A stretch of DNA of 47,694 nt from Citrobacter sp. Awk 4 (GTDB lineage: Bacteria; Pseudomonadota; Gammaproteobacteria; Enterobacterales; Enterobacteriaceae): the NCBI RefSeq assembly GCF_028069725.1, contig NZ_JANEWG010000033.1, positions 1-47,694 on the forward strand, written 5' to 3'. The position numbers and the translations under genes were made by a program. Positions 32,492 to 40,535 of this stretch are shown here, piece after piece. Numbering within the stretch: the stretch's first letter is position 1; each line of letters begins with the position of its first letter. Under the pieces are notes generated by a model. It was given only the letters and a program-made list of their open reading frames with translations. It ran no database searches and was not told where the DNA came from.

Positions 32492-34024
32492 ATGCCGTTT
32501 GGTCTGTTAAAGAAGCGTCGATTCAAATACCGACTGGTTCGCGCCATTCTGGTGAGTTTATTTTGTATCCTGTTAGGGTTAATCAGTACCTTCTGGCAGA
32601 CAACATCCAACCTCAAACGAACCACCCTCCTGCGGATGACCCATGCCCGGCAACTGGTCGAAGGGACGCTGGACAGCGCCAAATATGCGGCTTTAGCCGT
32701 AAAAGACAATCTCGGCAAACCCTGTCTTGAACCTGTGGAGTTCCAGCTCAGAACGCAGGTGGCCTACTCGCAAGACGTGCGTAGCGTCAATCTGGTTCGG
32801 GGAAACAAAATTTATTGCTCATCACTGTATGGTAGCAATGAAGAAAATATCAGTTTTGATAATTATACCAACGGGATGCTCTATCTGATGAGCGACACCC
32901 GGGTCAGGAAAGGGCAGCCATTAATTATCTACCGGATGGTCCTTGGCACTGACAGTATTGTGGTCAGGCTCTATGGCGATCATATTCTTTCCGAACTCAA
33001 TGTGATGAGCATCAATTTACCGCTGGGCCTGGCAGTGGGCCAACAGCAGTGGCAGACATCTACGGTTCCTCAGTTCTCATCCAGCATGTCGGGATATCTG
33101 GAGCAGGCCTCAACCCGATATCCTTTCCAGATAGTAACCGTGATTTCCCCTGCAAATTATGCCCACTACTTCTGGATTTTCTCCCGGTTCACGCTTTTCG
33201 CCTGGTTCTTACTGGCCGTTATTGTCGGTTTTGGCGTCTTTCGCTGGTCAGGTCGATTTATCACGCCAGAACATGAATTGCGTCAGGCTCTGGAACTCCA
33301 GGAGTTTGTTCCCTATTTCCAGCCAGTGGTCTCCGGAGAGCATAGCCACTGGATCGGCTGCGAGATTTTGATGCGCTGGTCACATCCCACACTCGGCATT
33401 ATTCCACCGGACCGTTTCATCCCGTTGGCTGAAAGCTGTAATCTCATTATGCCGATGACCCGGATGCTGATGGCCCAGGTACGCAAACAGTTTGTACCGC
33501 TGGTCCATTTGCTGCCGAAGGATTTCCATTTCGCTTTCAATATCAGCGCCAGCCAATTAAAAGACTTCAATCTGGTGGAGGACTGCCGGGCCTTCATCCA
33601 GGCATTCAGTGACAATCCAGTTAAGCTGGTTCTGGAACTCACCGAGCGGGAATTACTGGTCACTGATGGCGCGACAGAAAGACTGGTGGCCGAGCTGCAC
33701 AAACTGGGAGTACTGATCGCCATTGATGATTTCGGCACGGGGAACTCCAGCCTGAAGTATTTGCAAAGCTTCAACGTGGATGTCCTTAAAATCGACAAGA
33801 GCTTTGTCAGCAATATTGGCATTGATTCGCACTCAGTCCATATCATCGACAATATCATTGATCTGGCCTCCCGATTACATCTGCAAACCGTGGCGGAAGG
33901 GGTAGAGAATGACGTTCAGGCCGCGTATTTGAAAGCGCGTAACGTGACTTATCTGCAGGGATATTTATACGGTAAGCCTATCCCCATGGAGGATTTCGCC
34001 AGACAATTTTACGCGTCGGTTTAA
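32492..34024 (+). CDS. CSS-EAL cyclic-di-GMP phosphodiesterase (PdeC/YjcC type)
   Basis: This membrane enzyme degrades cyclic-di-GMP. I start at the ATG at 32492 behind GAGG; 510 residues. Membrane segments lie at about 15-35 and 225-250 and bracket a periplasmic CSS domain. The CSS signature is C78 in GKPCLEP and C109-S-S in KIYCSSLYG, which in relatives forms a redox-controlled disulfide. The EAL domain has the variant EILMRW (EAL to EIL), FAFNISASQL, LELTERELL, AIDDFGTGNSSL, VDVLKIDKSFV, TVAEGVEN and LQGYLYGKP, so the metal- and substrate-binding residues look complete. It is next to a flagellar locus and may adjust motility, which is inference. Confidence 0.93.
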   Translation: MPFGLLKKRRFKYRLVRAILVSLFCILLGLISTFWQTTSNLKRTTLLRMTHARQLVEGTLDSAKYAALAVKDNLGKPCLEPVEFQLRTQVAYSQDVRSVNLVRGNKIYCSSLYGSNEENISFDNYTNGMLYLMSDTRVRKGQPLIIYRMVLGTDSIVVRLYGDHILSELNVMSINLPLGLAVGQQQWQTSTVPQFSSSMSGYLEQASTRYPFQIVTVISPANYAHYFWIFSRFTLFAWFLLAVIVGFGVFRWSGRFITPEHELRQALELQEFVPYFQPVVSGEHSHWIGCEILMRWSHPTLGIIPPDRFIPLAESCNLIMPMTRMLMAQVRKQFVPLVHLLPKDFHFAFNISASQLKDFNLVEDCRAFIQAFSDNPVKLVLELTERELLVTDGATERLVAELHKLGVLIAIDDFGTGNSSLKYLQSFNVDVLKIDKSFVSNIGIDSHSVHIIDNIIDLASRLHLQTVAEGVENDVQAAYLKARNVTYLQGYLYGKPIPMEDFARQFYASV

Positions 34025-34092
34025 GGGATTCAGCTGAACGCGGGGCGCAAAAGCACCGCACAGAGACAACGGACTTCCGCGTTTTAATGGCC

Positions 34093-34872
34093 TCATTGAG
34101 AAAGCGCTGCGTACAGTTGACGCGCGCTTTTCTGTAGTTGTGACTCCGGGTTTCGACCAATCAGGACAAATTGATATCCCTTTCGGCTCCACCAGGCAAT
34201 ATTCATGCTGTGGCGTTTCTCACGGGTAATCTCCGTCGAATTCCCGTCTTCCTGCGGTGAAATACACAGCGCCATCGGGCCGTAGTCGACATGCACCCAG
34301 GCTATCTGAGCAATAGGCATCGCGTCGTAACGCAGCATCCGCACCATTTTCAACTCCGCGCCATGCAGTTCAAGCTGCTGCTCACGCAGTTGCAGCCCGA
34401 TATCCTGAGCGACGCGGGCAATTCCGCGCTGTAAAACCGGCGCTGAACTGTCCATATCCAGCAGCGTCTCAGCACTGTAAAGCGCCATATATTGCGCCTC
34501 AAGATCGCGAATATGTTCGTTTTCACTTTGTTCGCTGTTCAACGGACGCACCAGATAACCCACTCCCGCGCCCATCACCAGAAAACTGACAGAAGCGGCC
34601 ACCAGTGCGCGTCGACTGATACCGGACGCTGGCGCCTGGGTTTTATCCAGATGCCTTTCCAGATTATCCTGCATCCGCGCGAGCGGAGCTTCATCAAGCA
34701 AGGGGGCAAACGCGCGTTTAAAGTCCTGATTGCTTTTCATCAGTTCCGCGGTACGTTCGGAAAGTTGCTCATCACTGCGCAACTGCGCCTCGAACTTACG
34801 CGCAGCGTCCTGGCTCATCTCTCCGTCAAGCCAGGCAACAATCGTCTCGTCGTTATACGGAGGATGCTTCAT
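34093..34872 (-). CDS. Single-pass anti-sigma factor for the adjacent ECF sigma
   Basis: This 259-residue protein has a cytoplasmic N-terminal anti-sigma domain (DETIVAWLDGEMSQDAARKFEAQLRSDEQLSERTAELM, about residues 8-45). It lacks the HxxxCxxC zinc motif. One membrane segment is at about 89-108 (ALVAASVSFLVMGAGVGYLV), and a periplasmic sensor-like domain of 150 residues follows. The ATG overlaps the sigma stop by 4 bases, the standard sigma/anti-sigma arrangement. The signal sensed cannot be read from sequence. Confidence 0.85.
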   Translation of the reverse strand: MKHPPYNDETIVAWLDGEMSQDAARKFEAQLRSDEQLSERTAELMKSNQDFKRAFAPLLDEAPLARMQDNLERHLDKTQAPASGISRRALVAASVSFLVMGAGVGYLVRPLNSEQSENEHIRDLEAQYMALYSAETLLDMDSSAPVLQRGIARVAQDIGLQLREQQLELHGAELKMVRMLRYDAMPIAQIAWVHVDYGPMALCISPQEDGNSTEITREKRHSMNIAWWSRKGYQFVLIGRNPESQLQKSARQLYAALSQ

Positions 34873-35384
34873 GAACGTTTCTCCCTTTCCGGAGACTGCG
34901 CCTCGGCGGGTTTAGCCAGCGTTGCCCGCGCCGCCGCCAGTCGGCTCATTATCGTGCCAACAGGAACCGCTAACGTCTGGGCCGCCTCCTGATAAGTAAA
35001 TCCTTCAACATAGACTAAAAATACCGTATTGCGCTGCGCTTCCGGCAGCGCATTTACCCGCCGCATGATGGTCTGGTAATGCAGACGAGCGTCATCCTGC
35101 TCACGGTAATCCGGGGCAATTAACTCTTCGCTGGCGACGAACCCCTTCCCCATTCGCACATGCCGCGAGCGCAGTTCAGAGATCCAGATTGAATGAAGAA
35201 TAGAAAACAGCCATCTGTCGATACGTGTGCCCGGGGTGTACTGCGCGCCCCTCTCGAGCGCGCGTACGCAGGTGGACTGAACCAGTTCTTCAGCAAGATC
35301 TCTGTCGCGCGACAATACCAGGCCATAACGCCAAAGACGCGTCAGATGAGCGGCAAGCTGCTGGCGAACGTCGCTGGTGGTAAT
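34869..35384 (-). CDS. ECF-family RNA polymerase sigma factor, probable ATT start
   Basis: Sigma region 2 (LWRYGLVLSRDRDLAEELVQSTCVRALERGAQY) and region 4 (LPEAQRNTVFLVYVEGFTYQEAAQTLAVPVGTIMSRLAAARATL) are clear. No ATG or GTG exists in frame before region 2. The frame is open to a TTG at 35468 inside the upstream TPR gene. A GAGGG ribosome site (35392-35396) lies 7 bases before an in-frame ATT at 35384. That start gives MTTSDVRQQLAAHLTRL and 171 residues, the normal ECF size. It lies 17 bases after the TPR stop. An ATT start, as in infC, would make translation sensitive to IF3. Gene identity is secure, start is inferred. Confidence 0.85.
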   Translation of the reverse strand: MTTSDVRQQLAAHLTRLWRYGLVLSRDRDLAEELVQSTCVRALERGAQYTPGTRIDRWLFSILHSIWISELRSRHVRMGKGFVASEELIAPDYREQDDARLHYQTIMRRVNALPEAQRNTVFLVYVEGFTYQEAAQTLAVPVGTIMSRLAAARATLAKPAEAQSPEREKRS

Positions 35385-35401
35385 GATTTTGCCCTCAATG
35401 T

Positions 35402-35956
35402 TCAGGATTCGGGATGACCGTTGATCGCGGCCTGAAGATCGCGATACTCTTCGCAACCCTGGCCGCAAATACCGGCAATCATCTTAAGCTGCTCTTTGGC
35501 CAGATCCGGACGCCCCTTCACCATCCAGGCCTCGCCGAGATATTCCCGTGCTTTAGCATAGTTGGGTTCAAGCGCCAGCGAGCGCTGATAATAGCCAATG
35601 CCCTCATCCGTGCGACCAAGTTTACGCGTGGCGTAACCGCGATAGTTCCAGGCCTCCGCCGTATTGCCATTTTTGAGCGTATCCAGCAGGTTTAACGCCG
35701 CCTGATACTCGCCTTTTTTCGCCAGATGATAAGCATAATTCGTTTTATCCTCGTCACTCAGGCTACCGGACTTTTCGGGCACACACTGCTTGCTGACACT
35801 GTCGTAGACCTGCCCTGACGGGCAGTCAGGCGTTTTGCTATTGCTATCATTATTGCCCATCGCCAGCACCTGTGGCGTTTGCAGACAAATGAGCAACAGA
35901 GGAAGGACCATAAAAGGGGTATGACGACGAGAAAAAGCGTTTGCGTTCATTTTCAA
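35402..35956 (-). CDS. Secreted TPR protein, first gene of the ECF sigma operon
   Basis: This 184-residue protein has a signal peptide (residues 1-32, ending QVLA) behind an AGGAG ribosome site. A small Cys-containing segment follows (PDCPSGQVYDSVSKQCVPEKSG, about 43-64). The rest is tetratricopeptide repeats: YAYHLAKKGEYQAALNLL, AWNYRGYATRKLGRTDEGIGYYQRSLALEPNYAKAREYLGEAWM. A second Cys pair (ICGQGCEEY) lies near the end. Function is unknown. As the first gene of the operon it may be a target or co-sensor of the sigma system. Confidence 0.8.
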   Translation of the reverse strand: MKMNANAFSRRHTPFMVLPLLLICLQTPQVLAMGNNDSNSKTPDCPSGQVYDSVSKQCVPEKSGSLSDEDKTNYAYHLAKKGEYQAALNLLDTLKNGNTAEAWNYRGYATRKLGRTDEGIGYYQRSLALEPNYAKAREYLGEAWMVKGRPDLAKEQLKMIAGICGQGCEEYRDLQAAINGHPES

Positions 35957-36444
35957 CTCCTGGATGAGTGTGGCAGGTGAACAAGGAGTAAACGCCTGAG
36001 CACCGCTTTCTATTCGCAGAAAATGCAGTCACAAGGTAAGACGCTGAATTCGCTGATCGCCTAAAAAACAAAGGCGCAGTACGGTAATGGTTTCTCAATC
36101 TGGCCGGGGTCACAAAAAATGCGTGGAACTAAAAAGGGTGGGATTACAAGTGCAGCAGAGGTAGCGGCGAGAGATAAGCATGAGGGATGGAATGCCGGGT
36201 TTACGGAAAAATTGATCGGATGGGCTGAAAAAAATCGCATCCGGAGAGCGTCTACTGATTAAAAAACCTGAATATTTTCCGCCTATATGCGTGAGCAACT
36301 TCAGGCTCAGATATCCGTTGAGCACGCGCAAGAACAGTAAACTTTCCCGATGCTCTCGCCTTCACTGTGGGAGCATCCTTCTTTGTCATGCTGCATCTGC
36401 CATGGATTATAGACAGCGCAATGCCCGGTGGTTGACTGGCAAGC
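35957..36444. other. Non-coding region upstream of the TPR-sigma operon
   Basis: There is no supportable gene in these 488 bases; the minus-strand frame at 36252-36458 has no recognisable content. The region should hold the promoter of the TPR-sigma-anti-sigma operon and the 3' end of the DeoR-family gene transcript. A 7-bp stem (36349-36355 with 36371-36377) is visible but weak. Confidence 0.4.
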
Positions 36445-37257
36445 CTAACTATCAACACCGTCCATGTTTATCAATACATCCACTTTATTAAAAACGACGC
36501 CATTATCCTCTAAAGTACGTTGTAACTCTGCTGAAGGGTATTGATCGCAATAAATCGCATCAATCGAAGATGGCTTGCACAACACGACGGCGGCTTTTCT
36601 GCTGAATTTTGAATAATCTGTCGCCACAATCAGTTTTTCACTTTGCCCTATCATTGTTCTGGCGATCGCCACATCATCAATATTGTATTCCAGCAGCACT
36701 CCCTCTTCGGTTATCGCACCAACACTGGTGATGGTGTAATCAGCATGAAACTGACTGATATCTTCAACAACGCTGGAACCGATGATGGCGCCATTGTTAT
36801 TTCTGATTTTTCCCTTCGGGATGAACACATTTATTGTTTCGGATGAACATAAAATATTGGCGACGCGAATGCTGCTGGTAATGACTGTCAGATCTTTTTT
36901 ATTCAATAACGCAGCCGCTATCTTTTCGATGGTAGTGCCGGCAGTCAGAAAAATAGTTGAACCATCTTGTATATCACGGGCGATACGTAGCGCTATGGCC
37001 TCTTTTTCAGCCATATGAGTGGTCTGACGCATCGAAAAATCGGTATTAATGATGGTGTCGGCGTGATTGATGTAAGCAACGCCACTTTTGACATTAATGA
37101 GATTGCTATTTCTGAGCGTAGCAAAGTCGCGACGTATGGTCTGTACCGAAACATCAAACAGTTTCGCTAACTCATCCTGACTACACGCGCCATGTTCTTC
37201 TATAATCGCCAGAATTTTGTTCAGACGGGGGGCGTTGTGGATTTTTTTATCGTTCAT
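36445..37257 (-). CDS. DeoR-family repressor of the sulfosugar cluster (YihW/CsqR-like)
   Basis: This 270-residue DeoR regulator has an N-terminal helix-turn-helix (LNKILAIIEEHGACSQDELAKLFDVSVQTIRRDFATLRNSNLI, about residues 13-55). The C-terminal sugar-phosphate-sensing domain has DGSTIFLTAGTTIEKIAAALLNK, ITSSIRVANIL and TSVGAITEEGVLLEYNIDD. The layout resembles E. coli YihW (CsqR), which represses the sulfoquinovose genes and is relieved by pathway intermediates. It lies downstream of the kinase gene on the same strand, 420 bases away, so it probably has its own promoter. Confidence 0.85.
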   Translation of the reverse strand: MNDKKIHNAPRLNKILAIIEEHGACSQDELAKLFDVSVQTIRRDFATLRNSNLINVKSGVAYINHADTIINTDFSMRQTTHMAEKEAIALRIARDIQDGSTIFLTAGTTIEKIAAALLNKKDLTVITSSIRVANILCSSETINVFIPKGKIRNNNGAIIGSSVVEDISQFHADYTITSVGAITEEGVLLEYNIDDVAIARTMIGQSEKLIVATDYSKFSRKAAVVLCKPSSIDAIYCDQYPSAELQRTLEDNGVVFNKVDVLINMDGVDS

Positions 37258-37677
37258 ATACGTTGTTCTGTTTCCTGAATCACGTGGTTACGCATAGCGT
37301 AGCCTGTAGATTAACACTCTCATTCTAGCTCCCGCCAGATCCTAATACTCTGATCGCATTCTATAAACTAAGAACGCTGACATTTCTACGGTCATCCATA
37401 ACGCCGTCTTTGGCGTCATAACCTCTGCATCCAAAACCAGTCAGAGAGTTACGTCTTTCACTCCTCGCTGTCGGGGCAACCGATAAAAAAGCGCGTTCAG
37501 ACAATGTAGCACCGGTGCCCGATACAGGCGCGCATCACACTGTTTCTTTAAATCGGATGGCAATAATGATGCGTGCTATTTGCCTTCCAAGCAGTGAATG
37601 AGAGGGAGGTTTTAACGTCGTCAACCGCCCTCAAAATGCACAACATTTATTATATTAATCAATTAATTAAAATTAAA
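37258..37677. other. Intergenic region between regulator and kinase genes
   Basis: I see no gene in these 420 bases. The region should contain the promoter of the DeoR-family gene. A TGACATTT sequence at 37378-37385 resembles the TKACATTG elements found upstream of the reductase gene and could be a further operator. Confidence 0.35.
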
Positions 37678-38574
37678 TCATGCGCTCTTATTGATAAATT
37701 CTTCCACCAGCGAAGAATCAGGAATACCGGCACGTCCTCCTGGTCTGGTACATTTGAGTGCGGCGACCGCAGACGCAAACTCAACCGTGGCGCGGGTATC
37801 AAGACCACGGGCAACGGCAACGGCAAAGGCTCCGTGGAATACATCTCCGGCACCGGTGGTATCAACAGTTTCGACAGAAAACGCAGGGAAATGCCGTAAC
37901 TCCCCGTCCTCAAGCCAGTCGCAACCGGCGCTGCCGAGCGTGACATACACCCGCCCCCGGCAAACCTCTTTCGCCTTAAGCAGACCTTCAAGATAGTTAT
38001 CTGAACCGGAAAACTTTTTCAGACCAGGTTGAGAAAAAACAGCATGATCGGCCATGGCGACCAGTTCGGTAATATCCTGGTTAGTCAGATCCGCATCTAA
38101 TACCGTCGGGATCCCATATTTGGTTGCTTGTTTGAACGCTTCGACTGCGCCTTCATGCCAGCGAACATCCGCCAGAAGAACACCATACTGGCTGAAGTCG
38201 ATGTGTTCCATCCAGTCCGTGTCTGGCGCCAAATCAGGGCTGGGATGGTTGATAATGATACGCTCGCCCTGGCTATCGACTAAGACCGCGGATTGCGTTG
38301 ATCGGCCACCTGTAAACATTTTTACATAGTTGGTGCCAACGGATTCTTCGCTGAGCTCTTTGAGTAATGATGCACCCACATCATCGCCACCCAGTCGACC
38401 GATAAAATCGCAAGGAAGACCCAGTCGGGTCACGGCGACTGCGGCCGTGGCTGCCGGCCCACCGCCCACTTCATGATAATGGTGGGCAATGTACTTCCCT
38501 CCCTCGCTCGGTAACTGCATCACATTGTAAATCCGATCCTGTACAGCAATCCCCACGCAGGCAACTTTGTTCAT
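37678..38574 (-). CDS. yihV: Sulfofructose kinase, YihV-like (PfkB family)
   Basis: YihV phosphorylates 6-deoxy-6-sulfofructose to its 1-phosphate. The start at 38574 (MNKVACVGIAVQDRIYNV) gives 298 residues, the length of E. coli YihV. PfkB signatures are VGGGPAATAAVAVTRLG and DTTGAGDVFHGAFAVAVARG with the catalytic Asp. Colinear runs with E. coli YihV are striking: GERIIIN, PSPDL, IDFSQ, LADVRWH, GSAGCDWLE and ALKCTRPGGRAGIPD. Lys27, Asn109 and Arg138, which from memory contact the sulfonate in E. coli YihV, are all conserved at identical positions. It is divergent from the reductase gene across a shared control region. Confidence 0.88.
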   Translation of the reverse strand: MNKVACVGIAVQDRIYNVMQLPSEGGKYIAHHYHEVGGGPAATAAVAVTRLGLPCDFIGRLGGDDVGASLLKELSEESVGTNYVKMFTGGRSTQSAVLVDSQGERIIINHPSPDLAPDTDWMEHIDFSQYGVLLADVRWHEGAVEAFKQATKYGIPTVLDADLTNQDITELVAMADHAVFSQPGLKKFSGSDNYLEGLLKAKEVCRGRVYVTLGSAGCDWLEDGELRHFPAFSVETVDTTGAGDVFHGAFAVAVARGLDTRATVEFASAVAALKCTRPGGRAGIPDSSLVEEFINKSA

Positions 38575-38596
38575 AACTCTCTCCTGTAGATGATGC

Positions 38597-38682
38597 TGAC
38601 ATTGTAAGAAAAGCTGATTTTCAAAAAGAAGATCAATGTCACCAAAATTACAAATTTGTTCATATATGATTTTCCAATGTAA
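38597..38682. promoter_or_regulatory. Candidate operator region with three TKACATTG elements
   Basis: The 138-base divergent gap between the kinase and reductase genes holds TGACATTG at 38597-38604 (plus), its exact inverse at 38634-38641 (minus) and TTACATTG at 38675-38682 (minus). Spacing is 37 and 41 bases. Repeated elements at helical-turn-like intervals suggest binding of the DeoR-family regulator. The function is inferred. Confidence 0.5.
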
Positions 38683-38712
38683 TAAATCATACATCCTGGT
38701 AAAGAGGCTTAC

Positions 38713-39606
38713 ATGGCGAACATAGGGTTTATCGGTCTTGGTCAGATGGGATTTCCCATGGTGTGCAATTTGTTGAAAAAAAACCATGCGGTGTCAGTTT
38801 TCGATATTGATTGCGAAGTTGTAAAAAAAGTTACAAATCTCGGTGCGGTGGCAAAAAGCAGTCCACGCGAGGCTGCCTCAGGTGCTGATTTCGTGATCAC
38901 TATGCTTCCTAACGGGCAATTAGTGGAAAGTGTGATTTTTGATGAGCAGGGCGTAATTCATACCCTGAGCGACGATGCCCTGTTAATTGATATGTCCACG
39001 ATCCACCCGCTTGAGTCAGAAAAAATCCGCCAGAGACTCGAAACCAACGGCAAGCAATTTATGGATGCCCCGGTTGGCCGCACTTCAGAACATGCCGTCA
39101 CCGGCGATTTATTAATTCTGGCTGGTGGAACCGATGAGCAGATTGATCGTGCAAACGATGTGCTGCTGTGTATGGGCAATGAAGTGATTCGCGCCGGTGG
39201 GCCGGGTATGGGGATCGCTATCAAACTGGTTAACAATTTTATGTCAGCGGCACTTAATGCGCTGTCGGGAGAAGCTGTCGTCCTGTCCGAAAAATTAGGG
39301 CTGAGATACGAGATTGTAGAAAAAGTATTTTCCGGAACACCTGCTGGTAAAGGGCATTTCACCACCACATGGCCGAATAAATTATTGAAAGGCGATCTGT
39401 CGCCGGTATTTATGCTCGGTCTGGCGCAAAAAGATCTGGGCATCGTGATGGATGTCGCCAACAAGTTGAATATGCCGATGCCGATGGGCGCCGCGGCCAC
39501 TATGGTATACACCCAGGCCAAAGCTCATGGCCGTGAAAAACAGGACTGGACCGCCATCGTTGAAGAAATCCGCGATGCCGCAGCCGTTCCTTCAAAAATT
39601 AATTAA
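38713..39606 (+). CDS. yihU: Sulfolactaldehyde reductase, YihU-like
   Basis: YihU reduces sulfolactaldehyde to 2,3-dihydroxypropane-1-sulfonate with NADH. The 297-residue product is a beta-hydroxyacid dehydrogenase with Rossmann motif GFIGLGQMG (5-13). It follows E. coli YihU closely: ITMLPNGQLV, IDMSTIHPL, PVGRTS (120-125), GGPGMGIAIKLVNNFMSAALNALS, AGKGHFTTTWPNKLLKGDLSP and QDWTAI. Arg123 in GRTS replaces the SGG of ordinary 3-hydroxyisobutyrate dehydrogenases and is the sulfonate-binding hallmark; Lys171 and Asn174 are also in place. It is the first gene of the plus-strand operon. Confidence 0.9.
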   Translation: MANIGFIGLGQMGFPMVCNLLKKNHAVSVFDIDCEVVKKVTNLGAVAKSSPREAASGADFVITMLPNGQLVESVIFDEQGVIHTLSDDALLIDMSTIHPLESEKIRQRLETNGKQFMDAPVGRTSEHAVTGDLLILAGGTDEQIDRANDVLLCMGNEVIRAGGPGMGIAIKLVNNFMSAALNALSGEAVVLSEKLGLRYEIVEKVFSGTPAGKGHFTTTWPNKLLKGDLSPVFMLGLAQKDLGIVMDVANKLNMPMPMGAAATMVYTQAKAHGREKQDWTAIVEEIRDAAAVPSKIN

Positions 39607-39643
39607 ATCATTAGCTCAGTAAAATCCGTTATAGAGGAAAACC

Positions 39644-40525
39644 ATGTCTTACGTCTCCGGTAAAAAAATGATCGCCCATGCAGTTAAGCACGGTTACGCA
39701 GTCGGTGCTTTCAGTGCTCATAATTTAGAAACTGCACAGGCTATTTTAGACGCAGCTCAGGAGACTCAGTCTCCGGTCATGATTCAGATTGGCCAGCGGG
39801 TTATTAATACCCACGGTATCGAAACGGTAAAACGGGTTTTTGATGCGGCTATTGCGAATTACAACATTCCGGTTTGTATTCACCTGGATCATTGCCACAA
39901 ATATCCGCAAATCGTGAAAGCAGTAAGTATTGGATTTGATTCGGTCATGTTTGATGGCTCGCAACTTGATGATCAGGAAAATATTCGAATTACCCGTCAG
40001 GTAGTCGAAATCGGTCATGCGTTGGGCCTGGGTGTTGAAGGCGAAATTGGCAAGATCGGCGGCACTGAAGATGATCTTAGTGTGGATGAAAAAGATGCCC
40101 TGATCACCACCGTGGCAGAAGCTAAATCCTTTGTTGATGCCACCGGTGTGGACTATCTGGCGGTTTCCTGCGGCACAGCGCACGGCGTTTACACCCAGGC
40201 ACCTAAACTGGCGCTGGAGCGCCTTGCTGATATCAAAGAAGCCACTGGCACACCACTGGTGCTGCATGGCGGGTCTGGTATTCCGGACGATCAGGTAAAA
40301 GCAGCGATTAAGGCCGGTATTGCCAAAGTGAACGTAGATACCGAGTTAAGACAGGCCTTTATCGGCGGCGTCGGCGAATTCATGAGCAAAAACCCTGAGG
40401 ACTTCACCCTGGCTTTCCTGATGAATACAGGAAAAACCCGTATGAAAGAAACCGTTATCGAAAAAATCAAACTGTTCGGAAGTGAAAATCAGGCCGCTTC
40501 TTTACTCTCTGACGCCGAAATTTGA
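39644..40525 (+). CDS. Class II (metal-dependent) ketose-1-phosphate aldolase, SqiA-like candidate
   Basis: This 293-residue class II aldolase probably cleaves sulfofructose 1-phosphate to DHAP and sulfolactaldehyde. It has the metal-binding VCIHLDHCHKYPQI (HLDH), SVMFDGSQLDDQENI, GVEGEIGKIGGTEDD, VDYLAVSCGTAHGVY and PLVLHGGSGIPDDQVKAAIKAGIAKVNVDTELR, all aldolase core motifs. In E. coli this step is done by the unrelated class I enzyme YihT. Class II sulfofructose-phosphate aldolases (SqiA) have been described, for example in Yersinia aldovae. The assignment to that substrate rests on the yihU/yihV neighbours. Confidence 0.85.
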   Translation: MSYVSGKKMIAHAVKHGYAVGAFSAHNLETAQAILDAAQETQSPVMIQIGQRVINTHGIETVKRVFDAAIANYNIPVCIHLDHCHKYPQIVKAVSIGFDSVMFDGSQLDDQENIRITRQVVEIGHALGLGVEGEIGKIGGTEDDLSVDEKDALITTVAEAKSFVDATGVDYLAVSCGTAHGVYTQAPKLALERLADIKEATGTPLVLHGGSGIPDDQVKAAIKAGIAKVNVDTELRQAFIGGVGEFMSKNPEDFTLAFLMNTGKTRMKETVIEKIKLFGSENQAASLLSDAEI

Positions 40526-40535
40526 GGGCAACCTT

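Noticed and set aside
36252-36458. Small minus-strand frame between the TPR and DeoR-family genes
   Set aside because: No ribosome site, no domain, overlaps the end of the DeoR-family gene.
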